Assembly: GCA_018648945.1 (NCBI GenBank)
Contig: JABGQJ010000032.1
Location: 1-22,783, forward strand
From: Victivallales bacterium
Lineage (GTDB): Bacteria > Verrucomicrobiota > Lentisphaeria > Oligosphaerales > Lenti-02
DNA: 22,783 bases
Reading direction: 5' to 3'
Positions 1 through 7,403 of the stretch are shown here, one piece after another; within the stretch, counting starts at the first letter, position 1, and each line of letters begins with the position of its first letter. The translations under genes were made by a program, and so were the position numbers. A model generated the notes under the pieces. The model searched no databases and was not told the DNA's origin. It was given only the letters and a program-made list of their open reading frames with translations.

Positions 1-1
1 G

Positions 2-427
2 TTCCGGGACATGACCATCTTCAAGTTCATGCTCTCGGCGGTCATCGTCGGCATGATCGGCATCCACGCGTTGGCAGCGCTTGGCTTGGCCGAATACAGC
101 ATCAAGGGCACCCACGTGGCCGCCAATCTCCTGGGCGGGGTCTTCTTTGGTGGCGGTTGGGCGTTAATGGGGTACTGTCCGGGGACGTCGTTGGGTGCCA
201 TTGGCGAGGGCCGCTGGCACGCTATCTGGGCCGTGCTCGGCATGCTCCTCGGTGCTGCCCTGTTCGCGGAAGTGTATCCGGCGCTGAAGGCATCCGTGCT
301 GTCCTGGGGAAGTCTCGGGAAGGTGACCTTGCACGGCGCTCTCGGTGTTTCCCCTTGGCTTGTCATCCCCGTCCTGATCGCCGGCTACATCACCTTCTTC
401 GTCTTCCTCGAGAAGAAAAGCGTCTAG
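2..427 (+). CDS. YeeE/YedE-type (DUF6691-like) membrane protein, 5'-truncated by window edge
   Basis: This is a small integral membrane protein of the YeeE/YedE sulfur-compound (thiosulfate-type) transport family. The visible part has four hydrophobic segments and the family signature GYCPGTSLGAIGEGR, in which the Cys-Pro-Gly-Thr motif lies in a half-membrane loop. It ends VFLEKKSV and a TAG stop. An ATG exists at 11, but the reading frame is open to the window edge and the residues before that ATG (FRD) resemble the loop that precedes this helix in longer family members. The true start is therefore probably outside the window. Families of this type often occur as two half-size genes, so a partner half may lie just upstream. 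Transport of a reduced sulfur compound is inferred from the family; the substrate cannot be read from the sequence. Confidence 0.8.
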   Translation, partial: FRDMTIFKFMLSAVIVGMIGIHALAALGLAEYSIKGTHVAANLLGGVFFGGGWALMGYCPGTSLGAIGEGRWHAIWAVLGMLLGAALFAEVYPALKASVLSWGSLGKVTLHGALGVSPWLVIPVLIAGYITFFVFLEKKSV

Positions 428-436
428 CCAACTTTC

Positions 437-490
437 CATTCCTCCATTCCAGCATCCCAGCATTCCAGCATTCCAGCATTCCAGCATTCC
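437..490. repeat. 8-bp tandem repeat (CATTCCAG unit, about 6.75 copies)
   Basis: Directly after the YeeE-like stop, the 8-bp unit CATTCCAG is repeated head to tail. The units begin at 437 (imperfect, CATTCCTC), 445, 453 (one T-to-C change), 461, 469, 477 and 485 (partial). A cytosine-rich tract with degenerate CATTCC copies follows at about 491-520. The unit length is not a multiple of three and no coding use is credible. It looks like a replication-slippage microsatellite in the intergenic spacer. Confidence 0.9.
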
Positions 491-528
491 CCCGCTCCCC
501 CATTCCCATTCCCCCCCCCATCCTCCCC

Positions 529-1308
529 ATGAACATTCTCTTCCTTGGCACTGGTGCCGCCGACTGGCCTCCCGCCCCCTCCCGGCCTGACTACGCTCCT
601 GGCGAGTGGCGTGGGTTCACCTCGACCCTTTTCGCGGGGTGCGTCCTCATCGACTGCGGTCCCACCACGTTGGCGGCTCTGGATCGGTTCGGGGTCGACC
701 CAGCAGCGGTCACCAACCTTCTCATCACCCACAGTCATGGCGATCACTACTGTCTGGACTCCATTGCCGTGCTTGCGTCTGCGGGTGGCCTTCGGGTCCA
801 TGCCGACCCAGCCCTCGTCGCCGAACTGAGCGAGATCCCAGGAGTCCAGACTTCCTCCCTGGTTCTAGAAAAACGCGCTTCCGTTGGGCCGCTGCTGGTC
901 ACGCCGGTGGCCGCCAATCACTCAACGGTCCGCGCTGGGGAACAAGCGTATCATTTCCTTCTTGCCGACGAAGCAGCCACCCTGTTCTATGCCACCGACG
1001 GCGCCTGGCTCCCCCTCCATACTTGGCGAATGCTCTGCAGCATGTGCCTGGACGGGGTTATCTGGGAAGCCACCTGTGCTGATACTGAAGGCGATTGGCG
1101 CATTTTCGAGCACAGCAGCATTGCCATGGTCCGCCTGCAGCGCGCTGCCTTGATCAAGCAGAGCGTCCTCTCCGCCGCCGCCCCCATCTGGCTCACCCAC
1201 ATTGCCCGCACCCTCTGTTCCCCCCATGCTCCGCTCGCCGCCGCCCTCGAACCCGAGGGCCTCATCCTGGCCCACGACGGTCTCCACGTCCGGCTCCTAC
1301 CAGCGTGA
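529..1308 (+). CDS. MBL-fold metallo-hydrolase (PhnP-like)
   Basis: A 259-residue cytoplasmic metallo-beta-lactamase-fold hydrolase. It opens with the typical first strand MNILFLGTGAADWPP and carries the metal-binding motif HSHGDHY at about residues 68-74 (H-x-H-x-D-H). Later candidate ligands are NHST (about 129), the Asp in FYATDGAW, and the His in WLTHIART. The order and the early position of the motif fit the PhnP/cyclic-phosphodiesterase and RNase Z-like branch of the superfamily rather than true beta-lactamases. The substrate is unknown. The open frame extends upstream to 157, but that part reads through the YeeE-like gene and the 8-bp repeat, so the ATG at 529 is chosen. No Shine-Dalgarno sequence precedes it; the leader is almost pure pyrimidine. 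The gene converges on the 1433-residue protein, leaving a 24-nt gap. Confidence 0.85.
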   Translation: MNILFLGTGAADWPPAPSRPDYAPGEWRGFTSTLFAGCVLIDCGPTTLAALDRFGVDPAAVTNLLITHSHGDHYCLDSIAVLASAGGLRVHADPALVAELSEIPGVQTSSLVLEKRASVGPLLVTPVAANHSTVRAGEQAYHFLLADEAATLFYATDGAWLPLHTWRMLCSMCLDGVIWEATCADTEGDWRIFEHSSIAMVRLQRAALIKQSVLSAAAPIWLTHIARTLCSPHAPLAAALEPEGLILAHDGLHVRLLPA

Positions 1309-1332
1309 GGCGACGCCTGCCTGGGCGGGAGC

Positions 1333-4300
1333 CTACGGTTGAGGTGGTTGGGGATCGCCGAAGACCTCGATTTCGCGAATCCAGAATAGGCCGGGGCGTT
1401 CCTCGGGGCCGCCTCCTGCGGGTTGCACGAGCCGCAGCGACTTGACGGTGGCCGGGGTCTTGAGGATGATCTCGGTCAGCGGGCTCTTGGCAAGCGCATC
1501 GGCCTGCCACAATACGTCGGCAGCAGACTCCACCCGCAATTGGCGGGAGGTGCGCATGACCCCGGCATCGCGAGACCAGTGGACCACGACGCGCCGCGCC
1601 TGAACCGGTGCCGGGAAGTCGAGTTGGACATGGTGCGCCTTCACCTCGTCCGCGCTGGCCCAGGCTTGCTCGGACCAGTGGCGGTCGCCCGGCTCGATGA
1701 TGCCATCGGTCAAGGGCTCTGCCGTATACTTGCTGTAGCTGCTGTCCACGCTGACCTTGGCGGTGGGGGCCAGATTCCCCTTGCGGCGGGCGTCCTCAAC
1801 CAGGAGGATGTCGTCGTAGCGGACGGTGCCGGTGCGCTGGCGGAAGAGGAGGTAGATGTTGGCATTCGCGACTGGCTTCCGTGGCTCGATGTAAAGCGTG
1901 CCAAGTTGCCAGCCGGTCTCTCCTGGATCGAAGGAGTAGGTGTGTCCGTAGGAGGCCGTGCCATCGGTGTGGTAGAGATCGACATAGAGGGAGAAGCCAC
2001 GCCCTTTGCTTCCGGATACATCCTCTGTCTGCGCGAAGGCCTGGAGGAACAGGGCGCAGGGCGCCTTCTGTTTCAGGACAACGCTGTGATGCACCCCCGC
2101 CTGAGCGGGAACGGTGCTCTGCAACTGTAAGGCAGCGCCCGAGCGTCCGCCGGGCACGATCTCGGGCTTGATCTTGGGGTAGGCGGACCAGCGTCCCATG
2201 CCTGCTTCAAAACTGGGATTGGGAATCCGGTTGGCGCCAGGTGGCAGGTAGAGAACGTCGAGCGTGCGTTCACTGCGGATCGCGCCGACCTGAGCGACGA
2301 AGGTCACGGGCACGCTGGCGACCGTCCCCTTGCCCTTGGGGGCCAGGCTGGCGGAGACCGTCGTGCTTCCGCCAGCGGCAATCGCAGGAATCGCTGGCAC
2401 GGTGACGATCCAGCCCGCAGGCGCGACGCCCGTGAGCTGGCCGGACAGCTGGCGTCGCCCATTGTTGCGGACCAACACTTGGACGCGGGACGTGCCGGTA
2501 GCCAGATCCATCCCCTTCGGCGTCAGTTCAAGCGAGACTGGCTCGACCACGCGCACCGTGCGCGCCATCGTGAACCGCACGGCCTGCTTGCCATTGCCCA
2601 GCGAACAGGTCGCTTGCACCGGCAGTACCGTGCCAGGCGCAGTGTCCGCGGGCACGGCGAATGGCGGTCTGGCGGGCTTCCCAGCCAATTCGAAGGACCA
2701 CGTGCCCTCACCGTCGCTGGTCTGCGGCTGGATGGCATCGCCGGGGATCACCGTCTCCGGCACGCGGAGGACAGGCGGGGTGCCGCCCTTTCGAGCCAGG
2801 AATGCGTAGCCAAGGTGATGCCGCAGCGCCGCGACATCGCGCAGTGCCCGCCGCCCACCGTTCTCGGCCTTGGCGGCACGGATGCCGGATTCCAGCCGGG
2901 TGCAGAGCGCCAAGCCAGCGAGGATCTCTCCTTCGCTGGCCTGGGTGTTGCTGAGGAGGGTACTGAGTCGTGCGTAGCTATCCTCTACCACCGGGCGCAC
3001 GCCGGTGGGCAAGGGCAGGTACCACTGCTCGAATGCGGGGTCGAGCAGGCGCTCGCCGCCCTCCGCATCACTGAGCGATACCTTGCTTACCCAGAGCTCA
3101 CCGCTGGTTCCGCCACCCAGGGTCGGGCGCACATCGACCGCGCGCAAGGGCTGGTCGCTCTGGATCGTGAAGCTCACGTCTTGCCAATCGTAGGTACCGG
3201 TGGGTAACGGGAAGTCCCGCCACTCGTAGTGGGAGAAGCTCTTGGTGGTCCATGCGATCCGGCAGCGAATCGCTGCGGCATTCGGGGTCTTGGCTTTGAG
3301 ATCCCGCGCTCGAACCCGTGCCCGTAAGGTCAACGCCGCCGGTTCGCTCTGGAATAGCATGGCCCACTGGCGGACATTGCCGGAGCCGTTGCCAAGCACG
3401 GCATGGCGCGACCCATTCTCTGCCACCAGGCGAGCCTTGCCCGACGGCAGCCAATGCACCGGGCGCGCGGGCTTGTCTCGGTCTACTCCAAGCATCCGCA
3501 CCCCGGCCTTGGCAATCTCGGCGGCCTGTTGTACGCGCCAGCCTGCTACTTGTCTGGGCGCGGCGAGTTGCAGGGCCATCACGCCGTCCGGTGGCAACTG
3601 CAGGCGAGCAGTCAGGAACTTGCCTTCCCGGACGAGTGGGATGGGGGCCGAACCCACCAGTTCCAGTGCCTGCACACCATCGGCAAGCCCCAACGCTGCC
3701 GCATCCACTCGCAGGACGGTCTCCTGGCTGCGGGCGGTTTCGTTCAGCAAGCTCAGGTACACCACACCATCGGCGTCTGGGCCATACCGTTCCACTGGTA
3801 CCGATGCGGAGCTGCCCAGCGCATGGGTGACGGGCGACCAGCCTGCGTCGGCCAGCGTCAGGCACAGCGGTTGGTATTTGCGGAACAGCTCCCGGTCACG
3901 CTCGAAGTAGGCGGCGTGGTCCCAGTAACGCCCCCCCGGCCCGAGGCCGCTCGGCGGCCAGTCGAAGAAGCCGGGGAAGACGCCGTAGGCCAGGCAGCGC
4001 TTCATGAACAGCTCCATCTCGGCGTGCCCGATGCGTTGCTCGTAGTTACCCTTCAGCAAGGTCATGAACGGCTTGCGATGGATCACCGTGCGGATGTAGT
4101 TGAAGCTCTCGCGTGGAATGCGCAGGCCGGTCTCGGCCCCGAGCACATCCAGCCAGGGCGCGACATAGAAGCTCGATCCCAGGGCCCCGTTCATCATTGT
4201 GATCTGGCCGCGCGGGCGCAGCAGTTCGGCCGCCGCGCGGGAGAACTCGCAGGACGAGAAGAAGTTGTAGATGAAGGGCCGCTTGGCGAATGGGTCCCAG

Positions 4301-5634
4301 AGCACCGGCGCGCCGGCGGTCCGGAAGTGGTCCCGGCGGTAGTTCACCCCAGTGGTTAGTCCGTCGTAGTAGAATCCATCCAGCACCGCCCCGTTCCTGG
4401 CCTTCGCCTGCTCTGTGCGTCGGATGGCCTGTTCCAGTGTCCACTTCCCGTAGGGCAGTTCGGGATCCAGATTGAACTGGGCGATGAGATGGGCGTAGAC
4501 GCTCCACTTGGCCACGGCGAGTTTGCCCTCGCGGTCGTGCAGCCCGACGGCGGCGAATACGCCTTCCTGCTTGGTGCGCCGCTTGAAGGCGGCCTCCACC
4601 GCCTTGACCTGGATCTCGTGCGACGGCAAGGGGTCCTTCTCCGGGTCGTGGCCTGGGATCTTCGCTCCCATCCCCGCATGAGTGAAGTAGATCGCGCTGA
4701 TCACGTCCAGCTTGTCGTCGTAGTCCACCTCGGGCGCGCCTTCCTGCAAGGCGAAGCCGAACTCGTCGGCATTGTCGATGCTCGACAGGCGCGTGAACGC
4801 CATCCACTGCCCCTGACGGCGGATGTACCGTTTGAACCACTGCGGGAACTGCTTGTAGTACCCTTGGAGAGCGTCGCGGAAGCCCCATTCGGGATCGCAG
4901 CCGTAGAGCAGGAACTGGAACTCCGCCTGGTTGGGGAACCGACTGTCTGGGCTGAGCGCGAAATCGAAGACGAGATCAAGGCGCTGCGTGTCCGCATCAT
5001 ACGCGGTCCGGCTCAGGCACGGCCGGTCGAGAGGCATGGCCAGGCATAGCCCGACGGGGCCGGTCAGCACGGTGCAGAAGTTGCGGTTGGAGTGGCCGAA
5101 CTCAAGCTTGCCCTTGCCTTCCCACTCCGGCATGTCTGCAAAGGCCCGTAAGGGCCTGGTGTTTTGGTAGCGATTGCCGGCAGTGACCTCGCGGGCCGTC
5201 TGCATGTCGTCATGCCATTGCCAGCCCAGCGCATCGAAGGGCAGGCTGAAGCGCAGCAGATAACCGCGCGCCGCGCCTGGCTTGCCGGTCACCCGCGCGG
5301 ACAGTGCCAACCGCCCGCCCTCGCCATGTGGAGTGATCTCCGCCACCACTCCCAAGCCCGCGAAGGTGGCTCGTAGCGTTCCCTCTGGCCCGGAGGTGAG
5401 AGCCCCGGGAACGAAGTCGGCCTTTCCCACCGCGACTTCGCGCAACGCCACGAACGGGGCCGGGGATACAGCAAGCTGCCGGCCCGAGACGGTGATCCTC
5501 GTCACCTTGCTGCCGGTCAACGTGATCTCCACGCCCCCTCCGCGCCATCGTGTCTGGGCCTGCAAGCCAGCCGCGAGGAGTCCGAATGCGAAGGTTGTGC
5601 GGATCAGTCGGCGGAACCCGTTCGTGGCTGGCAT
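1333..5634 (-). CDS. Large secreted modular glycoside-hydrolase-like protein (1433 aa)
   Basis: The last gene of a four-gene minus-strand operon, starting 11 nt after the isomerase stop, with GGGAGA about 8 nt before the ATG. Residues 1-26 form a signal peptide ending LLAAGLQAQ. Residues about 30-260 look like a beta-sandwich. About 270-640 look like a TIM-barrel glycosidase-type core containing DGFYYDGL (about 421) and FPGFFDWPP (about 553); the acidic residues in the first motif are catalytic candidates. About 700-870 hold another beta-rich module. About 1035-1112 resemble the NEW3/CARDB-type Ig-like domain of alpha-galactosidases. About 1131-1276 begin NPSFEAGMGRWS, a typical opening of carbohydrate-binding jelly rolls. 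About 1285-1430 resemble an F5/8C discoidin domain. It is most likely an exported polysaccharide-degrading or binding enzyme; I recognise no named GH family. The frame is uninterrupted. Confidence 0.75.
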   Translation of the reverse strand: MPATNGFRRLIRTTFAFGLLAAGLQAQTRWRGGGVEITLTGSKVTRITVSGRQLAVSPAPFVALREVAVGKADFVPGALTSGPEGTLRATFAGLGVVAEITPHGEGGRLALSARVTGKPGAARGYLLRFSLPFDALGWQWHDDMQTAREVTAGNRYQNTRPLRAFADMPEWEGKGKLEFGHSNRNFCTVLTGPVGLCLAMPLDRPCLSRTAYDADTQRLDLVFDFALSPDSRFPNQAEFQFLLYGCDPEWGFRDALQGYYKQFPQWFKRYIRRQGQWMAFTRLSSIDNADEFGFALQEGAPEVDYDDKLDVISAIYFTHAGMGAKIPGHDPEKDPLPSHEIQVKAVEAAFKRRTKQEGVFAAVGLHDREGKLAVAKWSVYAHLIAQFNLDPELPYGKWTLEQAIRRTEQAKARNGAVLDGFYYDGLTTGVNYRRDHFRTAGAPVLWDPFAKRPFIYNFFSSCEFSRAAAELLRPRGQITMMNGALGSSFYVAPWLDVLGAETGLRIPRESFNYIRTVIHRKPFMTLLKGNYEQRIGHAEMELFMKRCLAYGVFPGFFDWPPSGLGPGGRYWDHAAYFERDRELFRKYQPLCLTLADAGWSPVTHALGSSASVPVERYGPDADGVVYLSLLNETARSQETVLRVDAAALGLADGVQALELVGSAPIPLVREGKFLTARLQLPPDGVMALQLAAPRQVAGWRVQQAAEIAKAGVRMLGVDRDKPARPVHWLPSGKARLVAENGSRHAVLGNGSGNVRQWAMLFQSEPAALTLRARVRARDLKAKTPNAAAIRCRIAWTTKSFSHYEWRDFPLPTGTYDWQDVSFTIQSDQPLRAVDVRPTLGGGTSGELWVSKVSLSDAEGGERLLDPAFEQWYLPLPTGVRPVVEDSYARLSTLLSNTQASEGEILAGLALCTRLESGIRAAKAENGGRRALRDVAALRHHLGYAFLARKGGTPPVLRVPETVIPGDAIQPQTSDGEGTWSFELAGKPARPPFAVPADTAPGTVLPVQATCSLGNGKQAVRFTMARTVRVVEPVSLELTPKGMDLATGTSRVQVLVRNNGRRQLSGQLTGVAPAGWIVTVPAIPAIAAGGSTTVSASLAPKGKGTVASVPVTFVAQVGAIRSERTLDVLYLPPGANRIPNPSFEAGMGRWSAYPKIKPEIVPGGRSGAALQLQSTVPAQAGVHHSVVLKQKAPCALFLQAFAQTEDVSGSKGRGFSLYVDLYHTDGTASYGHTYSFDPGETGWQLGTLYIEPRKPVANANIYLLFRQRTGTVRYDDILLVEDARRKGNLAPTAKVSVDSSYSKYTAEPLTDGIIEPGDRHWSEQAWASADEVKAHHVQLDFPAPVQARRVVVHWSRDAGVMRTSRQLRVESAADVLWQADALAKSPLTEIILKTPATVKSLRLVQPAGGGPEERPGLFWIREIEVFGDPQPPQP

Positions 5635-5645
5635 CTGGGATCTCC

Positions 5646-6509
5646 CTACGCGTCCAACAGAATGGCGATTTGCTCGAAGGAGAGCCGGGCCGCTGCCTCG
5701 GCATCCCCCTTGAGCACACGTTCAAGGTAGGCGAAGCTCTCGAACTCGACACTGCAGAAGCCGCGGTAGTCGATCTCATCGAGCGCCCCAAAGAAGGCGT
5801 TCCAGTCCACATTCCCCTCGCCGAGCAGGGGGAACACGAACTTGCCCATTGCCGGGACGCCAACCGCATCCTTCAGATGCACATGGGCGATCCGGTCTCC
5901 CCACTGCCGGACCACCCAGCCCACATCCAGATTGCCGTACAAGAGGCCGTGGGAAGGGTCGAGGTTGATCTGATGCACATCCGCCGGCAGCTGGTCGAGC
6001 AGGTAGCGGTGGGTATAGAAGTCATGGGCAACCATGCCGAACACGCCCTCGCTGCTGATCACCACGCCAGCATCGCGGGCGGTGTTGCCAAGGCGCTCGT
6101 AGGCGTCGAAGACCATCTCCCAGGCTGCGCTTTCACTGATGTTCTGGCCGACCCTTGGCGCGTTTGGATCCCACGGCGCTGGGCCGGTCATGGTGCCGAC
6201 CGTGTGAAGCCCACAGGCCCCGGCGGCCTCGATGGTGGCGGCCGTCCGGGCGATGCGTCGCTCCCGTTCGTCGTCGTCCAGGCAGACGAGATCCTCATGG
6301 GCCATGATCCGGGAAACGCCCAGGCCTGCTGCCTGGGTCTTCTCGACCAATTCCCGGAGTTCGGCCAACGGGCGTTCCGGGTTGAAGTGGACTGTGGTCC
6401 ACTCGATGCCTTCGTAGCCAATGCCTGCGAGCGAGGCGATCACCTCGTCTTCAGTCTGTTGCGTGTAGCCAAGCCCTGCCAGGAAAGCGAGTTTCCATTT
6501 CCTGTCCAT
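5646..6509 (-). CDS. Sugar phosphate isomerase/epimerase family TIM-barrel protein
   Basis: A 287-residue xylose-isomerase-like (AP endonuclease 2 fold) TIM barrel, cytoplasmic with no signal peptide. The usual divalent-metal ligands are all present: Glu154 (ISSEGVFG), Asp184 and His187 (LDPSHG), His209/His211 and Asp214 (HVHLKD), and Glu255 (CSVEFES). Members isomerise or epimerise sugars, keto-sugars or inosose-type compounds. The exact reaction cannot be assigned. The ATG at 6509 is preferred over the in-frame start at 6533 because AGGAGG (6522-6517) lies 7 nt before it and overlaps the stop codon of the upstream SDR gene, implying translational coupling. Its place between an SDR and a secreted glycosidase suggests catabolism of a sugar released outside the cell. 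Confidence 0.88.
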   Translation of the reverse strand: MDRKWKLAFLAGLGYTQQTEDEVIASLAGIGYEGIEWTTVHFNPERPLAELRELVEKTQAAGLGVSRIMAHEDLVCLDDDERERRIARTAATIEAAGACGLHTVGTMTGPAPWDPNAPRVGQNISESAAWEMVFDAYERLGNTARDAGVVISSEGVFGMVAHDFYTHRYLLDQLPADVHQINLDPSHGLLYGNLDVGWVVRQWGDRIAHVHLKDAVGVPAMGKFVFPLLGEGNVDWNAFFGALDEIDYRGFCSVEFESFAYLERVLKGDAEAAARLSFEQIAILLDA

Positions 6510-6516
6510 CTTCGTG

Positions 6517-6522
6517 CCTCCT
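6517..6522 (-). promoter_or_regulatory. Shine-Dalgarno site deciding the isomerase start
   Basis: A perfect AGGAGG on the minus strand, 7 nt before the ATG at 6509. It overlaps the TAG stop (6523-6521) of the SDR gene. A start at 6533 would place this site inside the coding region, so the shorter start is favoured. Confidence 0.75.
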
Positions 6523-7402
6523 ATACGTCCCATTCGTCCACGTTCGTCAGATCATCTTGTGGTGTCCAGCCAAGAAGACTCCGCGCCTTGCGCAGGTCGA
6601 AGACCGAGGCGTATGGATCGGCCTCGTATACCTCGGGCGCGGCCACCTCGGGGACATCACCATAGATCCGCTTGAGCACGTCCAGCGTGGGCAGGTTGTA
6701 CATGGTCTGCCCAGCGGTCAGCATGAAGGCTTCGAAGAGAGGACCTTCGGGGGCCTGGTACTCCACCGCCAACCGGATCGCCCGGGCCACGTCGCCGACA
6801 CTGATGTAGGCCCCGAACCACGGCGTCTCCGGTACCTCGCCGCGCGCGTGAGCCGCGGCCATCTCGCGGGCCTGCGGCAGAAAGGTGTCGAAGAGCACCC
6901 AGGTATAGCGCAGGCTGAGCACCTGGAGTCCGAAGGCTCGGCTGTACTTTTCGCCAATGACCTCGCCCAGGTATTTGCTCAGGCTGTAGGTCTCGTGGGG
7001 CCAGCAGGGGTGGGTCTCGTCCACTGGCACGTACTCGGGACGCAAGGGGGGCTCGTGGATGCCGAAGCCGGTCGCCGATTCGCTGCAGCCATAGACTACG
7101 CGGTCGATCCCCAACTGGCGAGCGGCTTCGAAGACGTTGTAGGAGATCGCCATGTTCACGCTCATGACCCGTTCCGCCGGATCGGCATAGGGGTTGGGGA
7201 TGGCCGCCAGGTGCACCACCTGGTCCATGCCTTCAAGCGCCTTCCGCGTCTCCTCCAGGACGGTCAGGTCCGCCGAACGGAACTGAGCACCCGAAGGCGG
7301 CGCCACGACATCGATACTCCATACCTCGTGCCCTGCATCGGTCAGCTCCCGGCAGACCCGACGACCGATGTTCCCACTTCCGCCTGTGATTGCGAGTTTC
7401 AT
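6521..7402 (-). CDS. NAD(P)-dependent sugar epimerase/dehydrogenase (extended SDR)
   Basis: A 293-residue extended short-chain dehydrogenase/reductase. The N-terminal nucleotide-binding motif is GGSGNIG (residues 7-13), followed by the acidic end of beta-2 (SIDVV), HLAAIPNP (about 64-71) and the catalytic Tyr139-x-x-x-Lys143 in YSLSK, with a Ser near 107-109 (CSESATGF). The C-terminal half carries the substrate-binding region with VRYTWVLF-like residues. These enzymes epimerise or oxidise sugars or nucleotide sugars. The overall pattern also resembles uronate dehydrogenases, which would fit a neighbouring pectate-lyase-like beta-helix, but this is inference. The stop of the preceding beta-helix gene ends 1 nt before this ATG; a GGAAAGG-type ribosome site lies inside the end of that gene. 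Confidence 0.88.
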   Translation of the reverse strand: MKLAITGGSGNIGRRVCRELTDAGHEVWSIDVVAPPSGAQFRSADLTVLEETRKALEGMDQVVHLAAIPNPYADPAERVMSVNMAISYNVFEAARQLGIDRVVYGCSESATGFGIHEPPLRPEYVPVDETHPCWPHETYSLSKYLGEVIGEKYSRAFGLQVLSLRYTWVLFDTFLPQAREMAAAHARGEVPETPWFGAYISVGDVARAIRLAVEYQAPEGPLFEAFMLTAGQTMYNLPTLDVLKRIYGDVPEVAAPEVYEADPYASVFDLRKARSLLGWTPQDDLTNVDEWDV

Positions 7403-7403
7403 C

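Noticed and set aside
437..490. Short regular repeats as a possible CRISPR remnant
   Set aside because: The 8-bp unit is head to tail with no spacers and there are no cas genes.
157..528. N-terminal extension of the MBL-fold gene
   Set aside because: It reads the YeeE-like gene out of frame and then the 8-bp repeat (HSSIPAFQHSSIPAF). MBL similarity begins at the ATG at 529.
4046..4888. Arg/Ala-rich minus-strand frame inside the 1433-residue gene, checked as a sign of frameshift
   Set aside because: The 1433-residue frame is continuous and keeps its domain logic across this region; the alternative has no recognisable content.
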